DNA of 17,711 bases. Source: Clostridiaceae bacterium (lineage in GTDB: Bacteria; Bacillota; Clostridia; Saccharofermentanales; UBA5734). The stretch is taken from NCBI GenBank assembly GCA_012519875.1, contig JAAYPL010000182.1, positions 1-17,711 of the forward strand, written 5' to 3'. Below, in pieces: positions 6,606-13,418 of the stretch. The notes below the pieces were generated by a model that saw nothing but the letters and a program-made list of their open reading frames with translations, did no database searches and was not told the origin of the DNA. The stretch's first letter is position 1; every line of letters begins with the position of its first letter. The position numbers were made by a program, and so were the translations under genes.

Positions 6606-6902
6606 ATGCCAAGAATGGATAGAACCGGCCCGATGGGTGCAGGTCCGATGACCGGAAGAGGTTTAGGACGTTGCACCGGTGCCGAACCGGTACAGTACGG
6701 ATATGGTTCCGGAATGGGAAGGGGCCGTGGAATGGGAAGAGGCCGTGGGTTTGCCTGCGGACGCGGTTTCGGCAGGGGGTTTGGCCGCGGTTTTGCGATC
6801 GATCAGACTTCCTCAAAAACACAAAAAGAGCTGCTCAGTGAACAGAGAGCCTTGTTGCAAAATCAACTCGAAGCGATTGACAGGCAATTAGAAGATCTAT
6901 AA
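6606..6902 (+). CDS. DUF5320-like Gly/Arg/Met-rich small protein
   Basis: A 98-residue protein starting MPRMDRTGPMGAGPMTGRG, the recognisable N-terminus of a small family found beside NifX-like proteins and MinD-type ATPases in anaerobes. The middle is a GMGRGRG / GRGFGRGFGRGF low-complexity stretch, partly encoded by an 18-bp tandem repeat near 6711-6746. The last 30 residues form a probable coiled coil (KELLSEQRALLQNQLEAIDR). Two Cys (in LGRCTG and FACGRG) are present. The function is unknown. The ATG at 6606 has an AAAGGAGGTG site 6 nt upstream; the longer open frame from 6570 would begin before the leader. First gene of the operon. Confidence 0.85.
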   Translation: MPRMDRTGPMGAGPMTGRGLGRCTGAEPVQYGYGSGMGRGRGMGRGRGFACGRGFGRGFGRGFAIDQTSSKTQKELLSEQRALLQNQLEAIDRQLEDL

Positions 6903-6911
6903 TGAACGTCA

Positions 6912-6941
6912 GGGATAACCGGAGGACGCTCTGGTTATTTC
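6912..6941 (+). terminator. Hairpin between the small protein and the regulator, possible attenuator
   Basis: ATAACCGGAG pairs with CTCTGGTTAT (one G-U) around a GACG loop, and further G-U/G-C pairs extend the base. Only three T's follow, so it would be a leaky terminator or an mRNA-stabilising stem that lets the abundant small protein outpace the downstream genes. Confidence 0.35.
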
Positions 6942-6965
6942 CGATTGGAATGGAGTTGATGAATT

Positions 6966-7358
6966 ATAGCCAGACCGAGAAAGTGGAGAAACGTTTGTTG
7001 TTTGCCTGAAAACAATAGGTTTGGGCCTCTTGATTCGCCTGCCGGCATGGAAAACCATGTGAAAATGACCGTAGATGAGTATGAGACCATAAGACTTATC
7101 GATTTGGAGGGCCTTACTCAAGAAGAGTGTGCTCAGCAAATGGAGGTTGCTCGCAGTACCATCCAAGGCATTTATATCAAGGCCAGGGAGAAACTGGCGG
7201 AATCATTGGTAAATGGCAAAACATTGCTGATTGAGGGCGGGCAGTACCGCCTTTGCGAGGGTTTGGAGAATGATCGCGGCCGTGGTTGCCATGGGCGTAG
7301 ACATGGCAGATGCTTTAACAATGGAGCAGGCCGTAGAAGAGGTCGCGGAAGAGAATGA
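6966..7358 (+). CDS. DUF134 family DNA-binding regulator with non-standard start codon
   Basis: The frame encodes the conserved DUF134 N-terminus ARPRKWRNVCCLPENNRFGPLDS from 6969, then a helix-turn-helix region resembling sigma-70 region 4 (VDEYETIRLIDLEGLTQEE, QMEVARSTIQGIYIKAREKL), LVNGKTLLIEGG, and a Gly/Arg/His-rich tail. Family members typically start MARPRKW. Here the codon before GCC is ATA (6966-6968), preceded by ATT and then an in-frame TGA at 6960. No ATG, GTG or TTG therefore precedes the conserved segment; the first is TTG at 7002, which would delete it. GGAG at 6952-6955 fits ATT or ATA. The start is placed at ATA by homology, giving about 130 residues. It probably regulates its own operon (inference). 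Confidence 0.75.
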   Translation: MARPRKWRNVCCLPENNRFGPLDSPAGMENHVKMTVDEYETIRLIDLEGLTQEECAQQMEVARSTIQGIYIKAREKLAESLVNGKTLLIEGGQYRLCEGLENDRGRGCHGRRHGRCFNNGAGRRRGRGRE

Positions 7359-7389
7359 TTAAAATCAAAAACGAAACGGAGGATTCTTT

Positions 7390-7758
7390 ATGAAAATAGC
7401 AATTCCGGTAGATGAGAAAACTTTGGAGTCGAATGTGTGTTTGTCCTTTGGGCGTGCCCCCTATTTCCTCATCTATGATGTCGAAACCAAAGAAAGTACT
7501 TTTATTGATAACAGTGCGGCGGCAAGCACAGGAGGTGCAGGGATCAAAGCTGCGCAAATGATCGTGGATAACAAAGCCGGTGCGTTGCTTACGCCTCGTT
7601 TAGGAGCCAATGCTGCCGGCGTTCTGGAACCTGCCGAAGTCAAAATTTATAAGACGACAGCCGCTTCGGCCAAAGAGAATATTGAGGCTTTTGCTGCCGG
7701 TAAACTTTCTTTGCTGGATGAAACACATGCCGGATTTCGCGGACGCGGGAGCAACTAA
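7390..7758 (+). CDS. NifX/NifB-type (dinitrogenase Fe-Mo cofactor) domain protein
   Basis: A 122-residue protein of the dinitrogenase iron-molybdenum cofactor domain family, which includes NifX, the NifB C-terminus and the Desulfovibrio orange protein. The pattern is MKIAIPVDE, LSFGRAPYFLIYDVE, NSAAASTGGAGIKAAQMIVDNKAGALLTPRLG and the C-terminal helix ASAKENIEAFAAGKL. These proteins hold or carry metal-sulfur clusters. No nitrogenase genes are present, so nitrogen fixation is not implied. The usual metal-binding HFG is SFG here. A GGAGG site precedes the ATG. It lies 31 bp after the regulator and 1 bp before the first ATPase. Confidence 0.9.
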   Translation: MKIAIPVDEKTLESNVCLSFGRAPYFLIYDVETKESTFIDNSAAASTGGAGIKAAQMIVDNKAGALLTPRLGANAAGVLEPAEVKIYKTTAASAKENIEAFAAGKLSLLDETHAGFRGRGSN

Positions 7759-7759
7759 T

Positions 7760-8620
7760 ATGCGAATTGCCGTACTAAGCGGCAAGGGCGGAACAGGAAA
7801 GACACTGGTAACGGTGAACTTGGCGGCCGTATCGAAAGAATCCGTATACATAGACTGTGATGTTGAGGAGCCGAACGGACACTTGTTTTTTAAACCCGAA
7901 GGTGTTCACGAGGAAGAAGTATCCGTCAAGATTCCGGAAGTGGATGATGAATTGTGCAATGGATGCCGTAAATGTGTTGATTTTTGCAATTTCAATGCCC
8001 TTGCCCGTATTCAAAACAAACTGATTATCTTTGATGATGTATGCCATTCCTGCGGCGGCTGCGTTTTGGTCTGCCCCGAAAAAGCGCTGGCAGAAAAGGA
8101 AAAGGTTATCGGGCGAATCCAAAAGGGTGTTTCGGATCAGGTTTCGATCTACACGGGGATATTAAATCCCGGTGAAGCGTCGGGGGTTCCTATCGTTAAA
8201 AAGCTGCTTGCCGAGGGAGATTCTGAGATCGCGAAACCGATTTTCATTGACTGTCCGCCGGGGAGCGCCTGTATTACAATGGAAAGCATCAAGGACGCGG
8301 ACTATTGTATTTTGGTGGCTGAACCGACGTTGTTTGGTGTCCATAATCTCAATATGGTATACGAATTGGTCAGATTATTGGAAAGACCCTTCGGTGTGGT
8401 TCTCAACAAGTGTTTGGAAGAGGAAAATCCGGCGGAGAAGTTTTGTCTGGAGAAAGACATTAAAATATTGGGACGAATTCCCTTTGAAAATGAGCTCGGA
8501 ATACTAAATTCAGATGCGGAGATTGTTGCGAACAAAAGCAATCGATACCGGAAAATATTTTCTTCTCTGCTTGACGCGGTGATCAAGGAGGTGTCCCATG
8601 CAGCAACTTCTGATTCTTAG
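7760..8620 (+). CDS. MinD-superfamily P-loop ATPase with inserted ferredoxin domain (first copy)
   Basis: A 286-residue soluble ATPase of the ParA/MinD/Mrp class. The deviant Walker A is SGKGGTGKT (7-15), with IDCDVEEPN at 31-39 and IDCPPGSACITMESI as the switch region. An inserted ferredoxin domain carries two full [4Fe-4S] motifs (C66/69/72/76 and C95/98/101/105). Related pairs sit in the orange-protein (ORP) gene cluster of Desulfovibrio and in nifX-like clusters of anaerobes, and are thought to assemble or deliver metal clusters. The frame is open further upstream, but the ATG at 7760 directly follows the previous stop, has GGGAG 8 nt upstream and begins at the Walker A strand. It overlaps the second ATPase gene by 23 bp. 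Confidence 0.92.
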   Translation: MRIAVLSGKGGTGKTLVTVNLAAVSKESVYIDCDVEEPNGHLFFKPEGVHEEEVSVKIPEVDDELCNGCRKCVDFCNFNALARIQNKLIIFDDVCHSCGGCVLVCPEKALAEKEKVIGRIQKGVSDQVSIYTGILNPGEASGVPIVKKLLAEGDSEIAKPIFIDCPPGSACITMESIKDADYCILVAEPTLFGVHNLNMVYELVRLLERPFGVVLNKCLEEENPAEKFCLEKDIKILGRIPFENELGILNSDAEIVANKSNRYRKIFSSLLDAVIKEVSHAATSDS

Positions 8621-9476
8621 CGGTAAAGGCGGCACCGGGAAAACGACGGTCGCAAGCGCGTTTATCAAGCTTTCCGGCGCCAGGGCCTATGCGGACTGTG
8701 ATGTGGACGCCCCGAACCTGCATCTCATTACCGGATGGGATGCTGAACCGGAGAAAAGAGACTATTATGGGTTGCCAAAAGCGTAAATCGATCCGGGATT
8801 GTGTACCGGGTGTGATCAGTGCAGGCAAAATTGCCGATTTGACGCCATTTTAATAGACGAAATATATAAAGTGGATCCTTTTGCATGTGAGGGTTGCTCG
8901 GTTTGCGAATATGTTTGTCCTGCGGAAGCCATCACAATGGTCCCGGCAGTGGCCGGGGAATTAATGCTGTATTCAGACGAGGAGAAAACATTCTCAACAG
9001 CACAGCTTAAAATGGGCAGCGGAACCTCCGGATTGCTTGTCACCGAGGTGAAAAAACAAATGAAGTCGGCGGCGAAAGCTGACGCCAAACCGGCCATTAT
9101 CGACGGATCGCCCGGGATAGGTTGCCCCGTGATTGCTTCTCTTAGCGGTGTGGACATGGTTTTGATCGTCGCGGAGCCCTCCATATCCGGGATCAGTGAC
9201 ATGGAGCGTGTGATCAACACAGCAGCAAAGTTCGGAGTAAAGACAGCGGTCTGCATCAATAAATACGACACCAACATTAAAAACACGAAACAGATCAAAG
9301 CGTTTTGTGAAAAACAAAACCTGCCCTTTGTCGGCAGCATCCCCTTTGACTCAGACGCAGTCAAAGCGATTAACAACGGTCAAACCATTGTGGACATCGA
9401 TTGCGCGTCGGGAACGGCGGTCAGGAAAATTTATCACGAAACGATGAATCTGTTTTTCGAAAAGGACCGCCTGTAA
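8598..9476 (+). pseudogene. MinD-superfamily ATPase with ferredoxin insert (second copy), interrupted by in-frame TAA
   Basis: Paralogue of the preceding ATPase. The reading frame runs MQQLLILSGKGGTGKTTVAS, CDVDAPNLHL, DYYGLPKA and then stops at TAA (8784-8786). The same frame continues without a shift as IDPGLCTGCDQCRQNC, a second CEGCSVCEYVC motif, IIDGSPGIGCPV and INKYDTN to the stop at 9474-9476. Without the TAA it would be an ordinary enzyme of about 292 residues. The TAA separates the ATP-binding P-loop from both [4Fe-4S] clusters, so both pieces would be useless alone. TTG at 8799 is the first possible restart but lacks a spaced ribosome binding site. AAGGAGGTG supports the ATG at 8598. 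A nonsense mutation or a base error is likely; readthrough is less likely. Confidence 0.85.
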
Positions 9477-9520
9477 GAGGCAAGTCCCGACAAAACCAGA
9501 AAATTGGGAGGAAAACGAAA

Positions 9521-9856
9521 GTGATCAAAATTGCTGTAGCAAGCGACAACGGAATGGTGACCGAACACTTTGGACATTGCGAAGGGTTCGAGGTTTTTGA
9601 TGCCGAAAACAATCAAATCGTCAAGGGTGAAACCATTGCCAATCCCGGGCATCGGCCGGGGTTTTTACCTAACTTTCTTGCCGATCTTGGTGTCAACGTC
9701 ATCATCAGCGGTGGCATGGGAATGGGCGCGGTCGAGATTTTTAACGAACGGAACATCGAGGTCGTTATAGGAGCAAAAGGAAGTGCCAGGGAAGCGGCGG
9801 AAGCGTATTTGCAAGGCTCCCTCAAGTCTTCCGGTTCGGCTTGTCATGAGCATTAG
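9521..9856 (+). CDS. NifX-like metal-cluster protein with HFGHC motif and CHEH tail
   Basis: A 111-residue protein of the same NifX/NifB-type family as the one at 7390. It has IKIAVASDNGMVTEHFGHCEGFEVFD, a central SGGMGMGAVEIFNERNIEVVIG, and a C-terminal SACHEH. His and Cys in HFGHC and in the tail are likely metal or metallocluster ligands. It is closer to the orange-protein type than the first copy, which lacks these residues. The GTG at 9521 is chosen because the conserved strand begins there and GGGAGG lies 8 nt upstream; an open frame continues back into the ATPase gene. It ends the operon, 44 bp after the interrupted ATPase. Confidence 0.9.
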   Translation: MIKIAVASDNGMVTEHFGHCEGFEVFDAENNQIVKGETIANPGHRPGFLPNFLADLGVNVIISGGMGMGAVEIFNERNIEVVIGAKGSAREAAEAYLQGSLKSSGSACHEH

Positions 9857-9900
9857 TATTCATGATGGATGTGGAAAATAAATAAAATTCGGCATGCTTT

Positions 9901-9933
9901 TTTTGGGCATATCGTGCTTTTGGGCATATGTTA
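9901..9933 (+). repeat. Direct repeat TTTTGGGCATAT, related to the upstream operator
   Basis: TTTTGGGCATAT occurs at 9901-9912 and 9918-9929 (17-bp period); a degenerate GGCATGC lies at 9891-9897. The second copy continues as GGCATATGTTA (9923-9933), matching 10 of 11 bases of the arm GGCATATGTCA at 6572-6582. It may be a binding site for the same regulator, placed upstream of the molybdoenzyme operon. Confidence 0.5.
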
Positions 9934-9940
9934 AAACGGA

Positions 9941-9964
9941 CAACACCCTTTCAACAGGGTGTTG
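9941..9964 (+). other. Strong hairpin upstream of the molybdoenzyme operon
   Basis: CAACACCCT and AGGGTGTTG form a perfect 9-bp stem with a TTCAAC loop. It is followed by TGTGTGTTGCG rather than a T-run, so it is either a poor terminator for the preceding operon or an operator. The 260-bp gap 9857-10116 holds this hairpin, the repeats and a weak promoter, but no convincing gene. Confidence 0.5.
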
Positions 9965-9990
9965 TGTGTGTTGCGATTAATTGCTAAACT
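9962..9990 (+). promoter_or_regulatory. Possible promoter of the molybdoenzyme operon
   Basis: TTGTGT (9962-9967), 17 bp, TAAACT (9985-9990). Both boxes are imperfect, and the -35 overlaps the 3' arm of the hairpin at 9941-9964. Transcription would start near 9997, leaving a leader of about 120 nt before the ATG at 10117. Confidence 0.35.
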
Positions 9991-10116
9991 AGGACCAGAA
10001 CCCGAATGTCACCCTACAACATATTGATTTGCGTTGATTTGCGGTCCGCACTGAGAGACAATGCAGCGGTGCCGGATGGATGTTGCGTTGCTGTTAATGA
10101 AAACGGAGGGTATCTG

Positions 10117-12792
10117 ATGCAAGAACAAGCTGCCAAAATGAAGGACATGCTCGATCCGGCCACGGTGGATGATCTGGAATTGGTATTGTCCGGGCCGGAG
10201 AGTTTTGCGCCGCTGACCGAGTCCGACGCCGGAGCGGACGACGAGGTGCAAAAGATTAATACCTGCTGTCGGGCCTGTATTTCCAACTGCGGTGTGATTG
10301 CCCATGTCCGCAATGGGCGGGTCATCAAGCTGGAGGGCAACCCTGAGGACCGGATGAGCAAGGGTGCCATGTGCGCCAAAGGCCTGGCCGGCATTCAGGC
10401 TCTTTACCACCCCAACCGCAACAAATACCCCATGCAACGGGTGGGTGAACGTGGAGAAAACAAATGGAAGCGGATTTCCTGGGAAGAGGCCATTGACATT
10501 ATCGCCCGAAAACTCATGGAAACCCGGGAAAAATACGGTGCTGAGACCGTGTTTTGCTCCACCGGCGGCGGCGGCAATCCGGAAATCTGGAGCATCGCCC
10601 GCTTTTGCAATATTTTCGGTACGCCCAATTGGTTTGAGCCGGGCTGCGCGCAATGCTATCTGCCCCGTGTGTTGGCCACCGCGATGATGTACGGCGGTGA
10701 TGACTCCAGCATTGCCGACTCCAACGCACTGGAGATTTATTTCCCGGAAGACACGGAAATGCAATCTCTTGTGCTCTGGGGTACCGATCCGTCCTACTCC
10801 TGTACCGCCAGCGGTGGCGCGGCGGTCGTCGATCTGCGGGCCAAAGGAGTCAAGACCGTGGTGATTGATCCGCGCCTGACACCTGATGCGGCCAAGGCCG
10901 ACGTCTGGCTGCCGGTTCGCCCGGGAAGCGACGTGGCACTAATGCTGACATGGATCCGCTACATTCTGGACAATCGGCTTTACGATGCTGATTTTGTTCT
11001 GCGCTGGACCAACCTACCCTACCTTGTCAATACCGAGACCAACATGCTGCTCAGGGCAGAAACCAGCAACGATCCGGCCAGCCCGGATACTTTCATGGTG
11101 CTGGATGCCCGGACCGGTTCGCCCCGGCCGCTGCCGTATCCTTGGGATGACAATCTGGATCCGGTTCTGGATGGCGGTTGCCATATCGACGGTATTGAGT
11201 ACAAAACCGGTTACCGTCTGCTCAAGGAGCGCGTTGAACCTTATACTCTCGAAAAGGGAGCCGAGCTTTGCTGGCTTGAACCCGACCGTATCGAAAAAGG
11301 CATTCGCATGTTTACCGATAATCAGCCGGGCGGATTGGCGCTTGGTGTTGCCACCGATCAGACACCCAATTCGGTCCAAGCCGCCATGGCAGCCAACATC
11401 ATCGACCTGCTGATGGGCAATGTTGAGCGCCCCGGAGCGCTGATGCAGCGTTTCCGCAAAAGCGGCGTTTTCGATATGCCCAACTACCCGGTACCGATCG
11501 CCGCCGGCCGTCTGCCCGATGAGCAGCTGAAAAAGAGGCTGGGCGGAATCGAGCATAAGGGCCTGCACATCTGGTACGCCGGCCATGCCACCAGTATCTT
11601 TGATGCTGTTTTGACCGGTGAACCTTATAAACCCAGGATCTGGATCGACCGTTCCGGCAATAAGATGGGTGCGATTGCCGACAGCCATAAAGTTAAACGG
11701 GTTATCGATGAGCTGGATTTTATTGTTCATATGTACATGTACCCCACCTCATTTTCAGCCTATGCCGATATTCTGCTTCCGACAACCGAGTGGCTGGAAA
11801 CCGATATGATGGTGGAAACCTGCAACACCCTTTGCGCCCGGCAGGCGGTGACACACCTGTGGGAAACAATGGATGAAACCGAGATCTGGTCCCGCCTGGC
11901 CAAACGTTGCGGCGAGCTGGGCCACGAGGCCTGCCGATTGGCCTTTGATGCCGAATACATGGGCAAAGATCTGCCCTACTGGGAATCGGTCACCGAATTG
12001 TGGGATCACTTCCTCAGTCGGATCGATCTTACCTGGGAGCAGCTCAAGCAAAACACACCGTATGAGTATATGTCCAAGGACGAATGGAAAACATATTATG
12101 TTTATCAGCAAACGGATCCCCAAACCAATTTGCCGGTCGGATTCAATACTCCATCGAAAAAGATTGAGCTTTATCTGGAAAGCATGATTACCTTGGGCCG
12201 GACAGGACTGCCCTTTAGCGCTTGTGAATTGGAGCCGGCTACCCGGGATTATGATCCTTTGCCGTATTTCCTTGAGCCCTCGGAGAGCCCCTTGGCCGGC
12301 AGTGAACTGGTCAGGTCATTCCCGCTGGTTATGACCAACGGCCGGGTTCCGTTGTATCACCATACGACACTGCGCAACGTTCCTTGGATGCGCGAGCTCT
12401 ACCCGGTTCCGGAACTGCTGATCCACCCGACCGATGCGGAAAAATATGCCGTTGAGCACGGCGACTGGGTCTGGATCGAATCCCTGCGCGGTAAAATCAG
12501 AGCCCTTGCCAGCCTGACCCAAGGCATCATGCCCGGTGTCGTCTTTATGGAACGGTTCTGGAATCCGGAGACGCTGGATAGTAAAACCCGTGGTTGGCAG
12601 GAGATGAATGTCAACGTTCTGACCAAAGCCGATGCCCCGTTTAATGATGTCGTCGGAACCTACACACTGCGTGGCATTTTGGTCAAGGTGTATAAAGCCG
12701 ACGGTCCACCGGAAGGGATTTGGCAAAAACCGGAGGATTTCCGGGTCTGGCTGCCGGAACCGGCTGATCCGACAAAGGAGGTCCGTTTATGA
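10117..12792 (+). CDS. Cytoplasmic molybdopterin (Mo/W-bisPGD) oxidoreductase, catalytic subunit
   Basis: DMSO-reductase-family catalytic subunit of 891 residues. An N-terminal [4Fe-4S] motif (C51, C54, C58, C86) is followed by KRISWEEAIDIIARKL. Cys180 in GCAQCYLPR aligns with the metal-ligand Cys/SeCys of formate dehydrogenases. Later come LWGTDPSYS, VVIDPRLTPDAAKADVWLPV and the C-terminal cofactor-binding domain (PLVMTNGRVPLYHH, HPTDAEKYAVEHGDWVWIES). The ending YTLRGILVKVYK recalls the acetylene hydratase/pyrogallol transhydroxylase/catechol dehydroxylase branch, so an unusual substrate is possible; this is a weak inference. There is no Tat or Sec signal, so it is cytoplasmic. The ATG at 10117 has GGAGGG 6 nt upstream; the open frame from 10006 has no such site. 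It overlaps the next gene by 4 bp. Confidence 0.9.
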   Translation: MQEQAAKMKDMLDPATVDDLELVLSGPESFAPLTESDAGADDEVQKINTCCRACISNCGVIAHVRNGRVIKLEGNPEDRMSKGAMCAKGLAGIQALYHPNRNKYPMQRVGERGENKWKRISWEEAIDIIARKLMETREKYGAETVFCSTGGGGNPEIWSIARFCNIFGTPNWFEPGCAQCYLPRVLATAMMYGGDDSSIADSNALEIYFPEDTEMQSLVLWGTDPSYSCTASGGAAVVDLRAKGVKTVVIDPRLTPDAAKADVWLPVRPGSDVALMLTWIRYILDNRLYDADFVLRWTNLPYLVNTETNMLLRAETSNDPASPDTFMVLDARTGSPRPLPYPWDDNLDPVLDGGCHIDGIEYKTGYRLLKERVEPYTLEKGAELCWLEPDRIEKGIRMFTDNQPGGLALGVATDQTPNSVQAAMAANIIDLLMGNVERPGALMQRFRKSGVFDMPNYPVPIAAGRLPDEQLKKRLGGIEHKGLHIWYAGHATSIFDAVLTGEPYKPRIWIDRSGNKMGAIADSHKVKRVIDELDFIVHMYMYPTSFSAYADILLPTTEWLETDMMVETCNTLCARQAVTHLWETMDETEIWSRLAKRCGELGHEACRLAFDAEYMGKDLPYWESVTELWDHFLSRIDLTWEQLKQNTPYEYMSKDEWKTYYVYQQTDPQTNLPVGFNTPSKKIELYLESMITLGRTGLPFSACELEPATRDYDPLPYFLEPSESPLAGSELVRSFPLVMTNGRVPLYHHTTLRNVPWMRELYPVPELLIHPTDAEKYAVEHGDWVWIESLRGKIRALASLTQGIMPGVVFMERFWNPETLDSKTRGWQEMNVNVLTKADAPFNDVVGTYTLRGILVKVYKADGPPEGIWQKPEDFRVWLPEPADPTKEVRL

Positions 12793-13418
12793 AACAGAGC
12801 GTTCAGAACATTATGGTGATCGATCTCGACCGTTGTATCGGCTGTATGGCCTGCCAGGTTGCCTGCAAATTGGAAAATGAAGTGGCCCTTGGCGCCGATC
12901 GGATCAGGGTGCTGACCATCGGCCCTACCGGAACCTATCCCGACCTGCAGATGTATTTTCTGCCCGTCATGTGTCAGCAGTGCGAAGAACCGCCCTGTGT
13001 AGCGGTCTGTCCGACCGGTGCCAGCTACCGACGGACCGAAGCCGGCGACATCCAGATCGACAGGGACATCTGCATTGGCTGCCAAAGTTGCTATCGCGCC
13101 TGTCCCTACGCATTGAACATCTTCAATAACGAACTGCGCATTATGGACAAATGCGATCAATGCGCTCACCTGCAGAAAATTGGCGAGAAACCCGCCTGTG
13201 TGAAAAATTGCCCCGGCCGCGCCATGTTTTTTGGCGATGCCAATGATCCGGACAGCGATGTGTCCCGAATCCTGTGCGAGACCGATCCTGCTCATGTTCA
13301 TACCTTGCCGGATTCCGGCAATCGCCCTATGACGCGCTACATTTTGCGCAAAAGCGACTGGGTCGAGATCATGCCTCAGGAGGTTCCTGAACCGGTCAAC
13401 AGGAGACGGCAGCGATGA
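12789..13418 (+). CDS. Four-cluster [4Fe-4S] ferredoxin subunit (DmsB/NrfC/PsrB type)
   Basis: Electron-transfer subunit of 209 residues with 16 cysteines arranged for four [4Fe-4S] clusters: C16/19/22/26, C62/65/70/74, C95/98/101/105 and C122/125/137/141. The order and spacing match DmsB, PsrB, PhsB and NrfC. It should pass electrons to the molybdopterin subunit encoded just upstream. The ATG overlaps that gene's stop as ATGA and has AAAGGAGG upstream. No signal peptide is present, consistent with a cytoplasmic complex. No membrane-anchor subunit (DmsC/NrfD type) follows, which is unusual for this architecture; AsrA/AsrB-like subunits appear instead. Confidence 0.93.
   Translation: MKQSVQNIMVIDLDRCIGCMACQVACKLENEVALGADRIRVLTIGPTGTYPDLQMYFLPVMCQQCEEPPCVAVCPTGASYRRTEAGDIQIDRDICIGCQSCYRACPYALNIFNNELRIMDKCDQCAHLQKIGEKPACVKNCPGRAMFFGDANDPDSDVSRILCETDPAHVHTLPDSGNRPMTRYILRKSDWVEIMPQEVPEPVNRRRQR

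Noticed and set aside
6711..6746. CRISPR-like repeats
   Set aside because: The repeats are in-frame and encode the GMGRGRG tract of the small protein; there are no spacers.
7002..7358. DUF134 gene starting at TTG 7002
   Set aside because: It would cut off the conserved ARPRKWRNVCC segment, and no ribosome binding site precedes it.
8784..8786. Recoding of the stop as a selenocysteine or pyrrolysine site
   Set aside because: The codon is TAA, not TGA or TAG, and other genes here (for example the one ending at 7758) use TAA as a normal stop.
6606..9856. Nitrogen fixation locus, because of NifX/NifB-type domains
   Set aside because: No nifHDK, nifB radical-SAM domain or nifEN is present; this domain family is widespread in non-fixing anaerobes.
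10006..10116. N-terminal extension of the molybdoenzyme from an ATG at 10006
   Set aside because: No ribosome binding site precedes 10006, the 37 extra residues resemble no signal peptide, and the ATG at 10117 has GGAGGG at ideal spacing.
10009..10764. 251-codon minus-strand ORF opposite the molybdoenzyme
   Set aside because: It mirrors the codon structure of the real gene on the plus strand and shows no domain.
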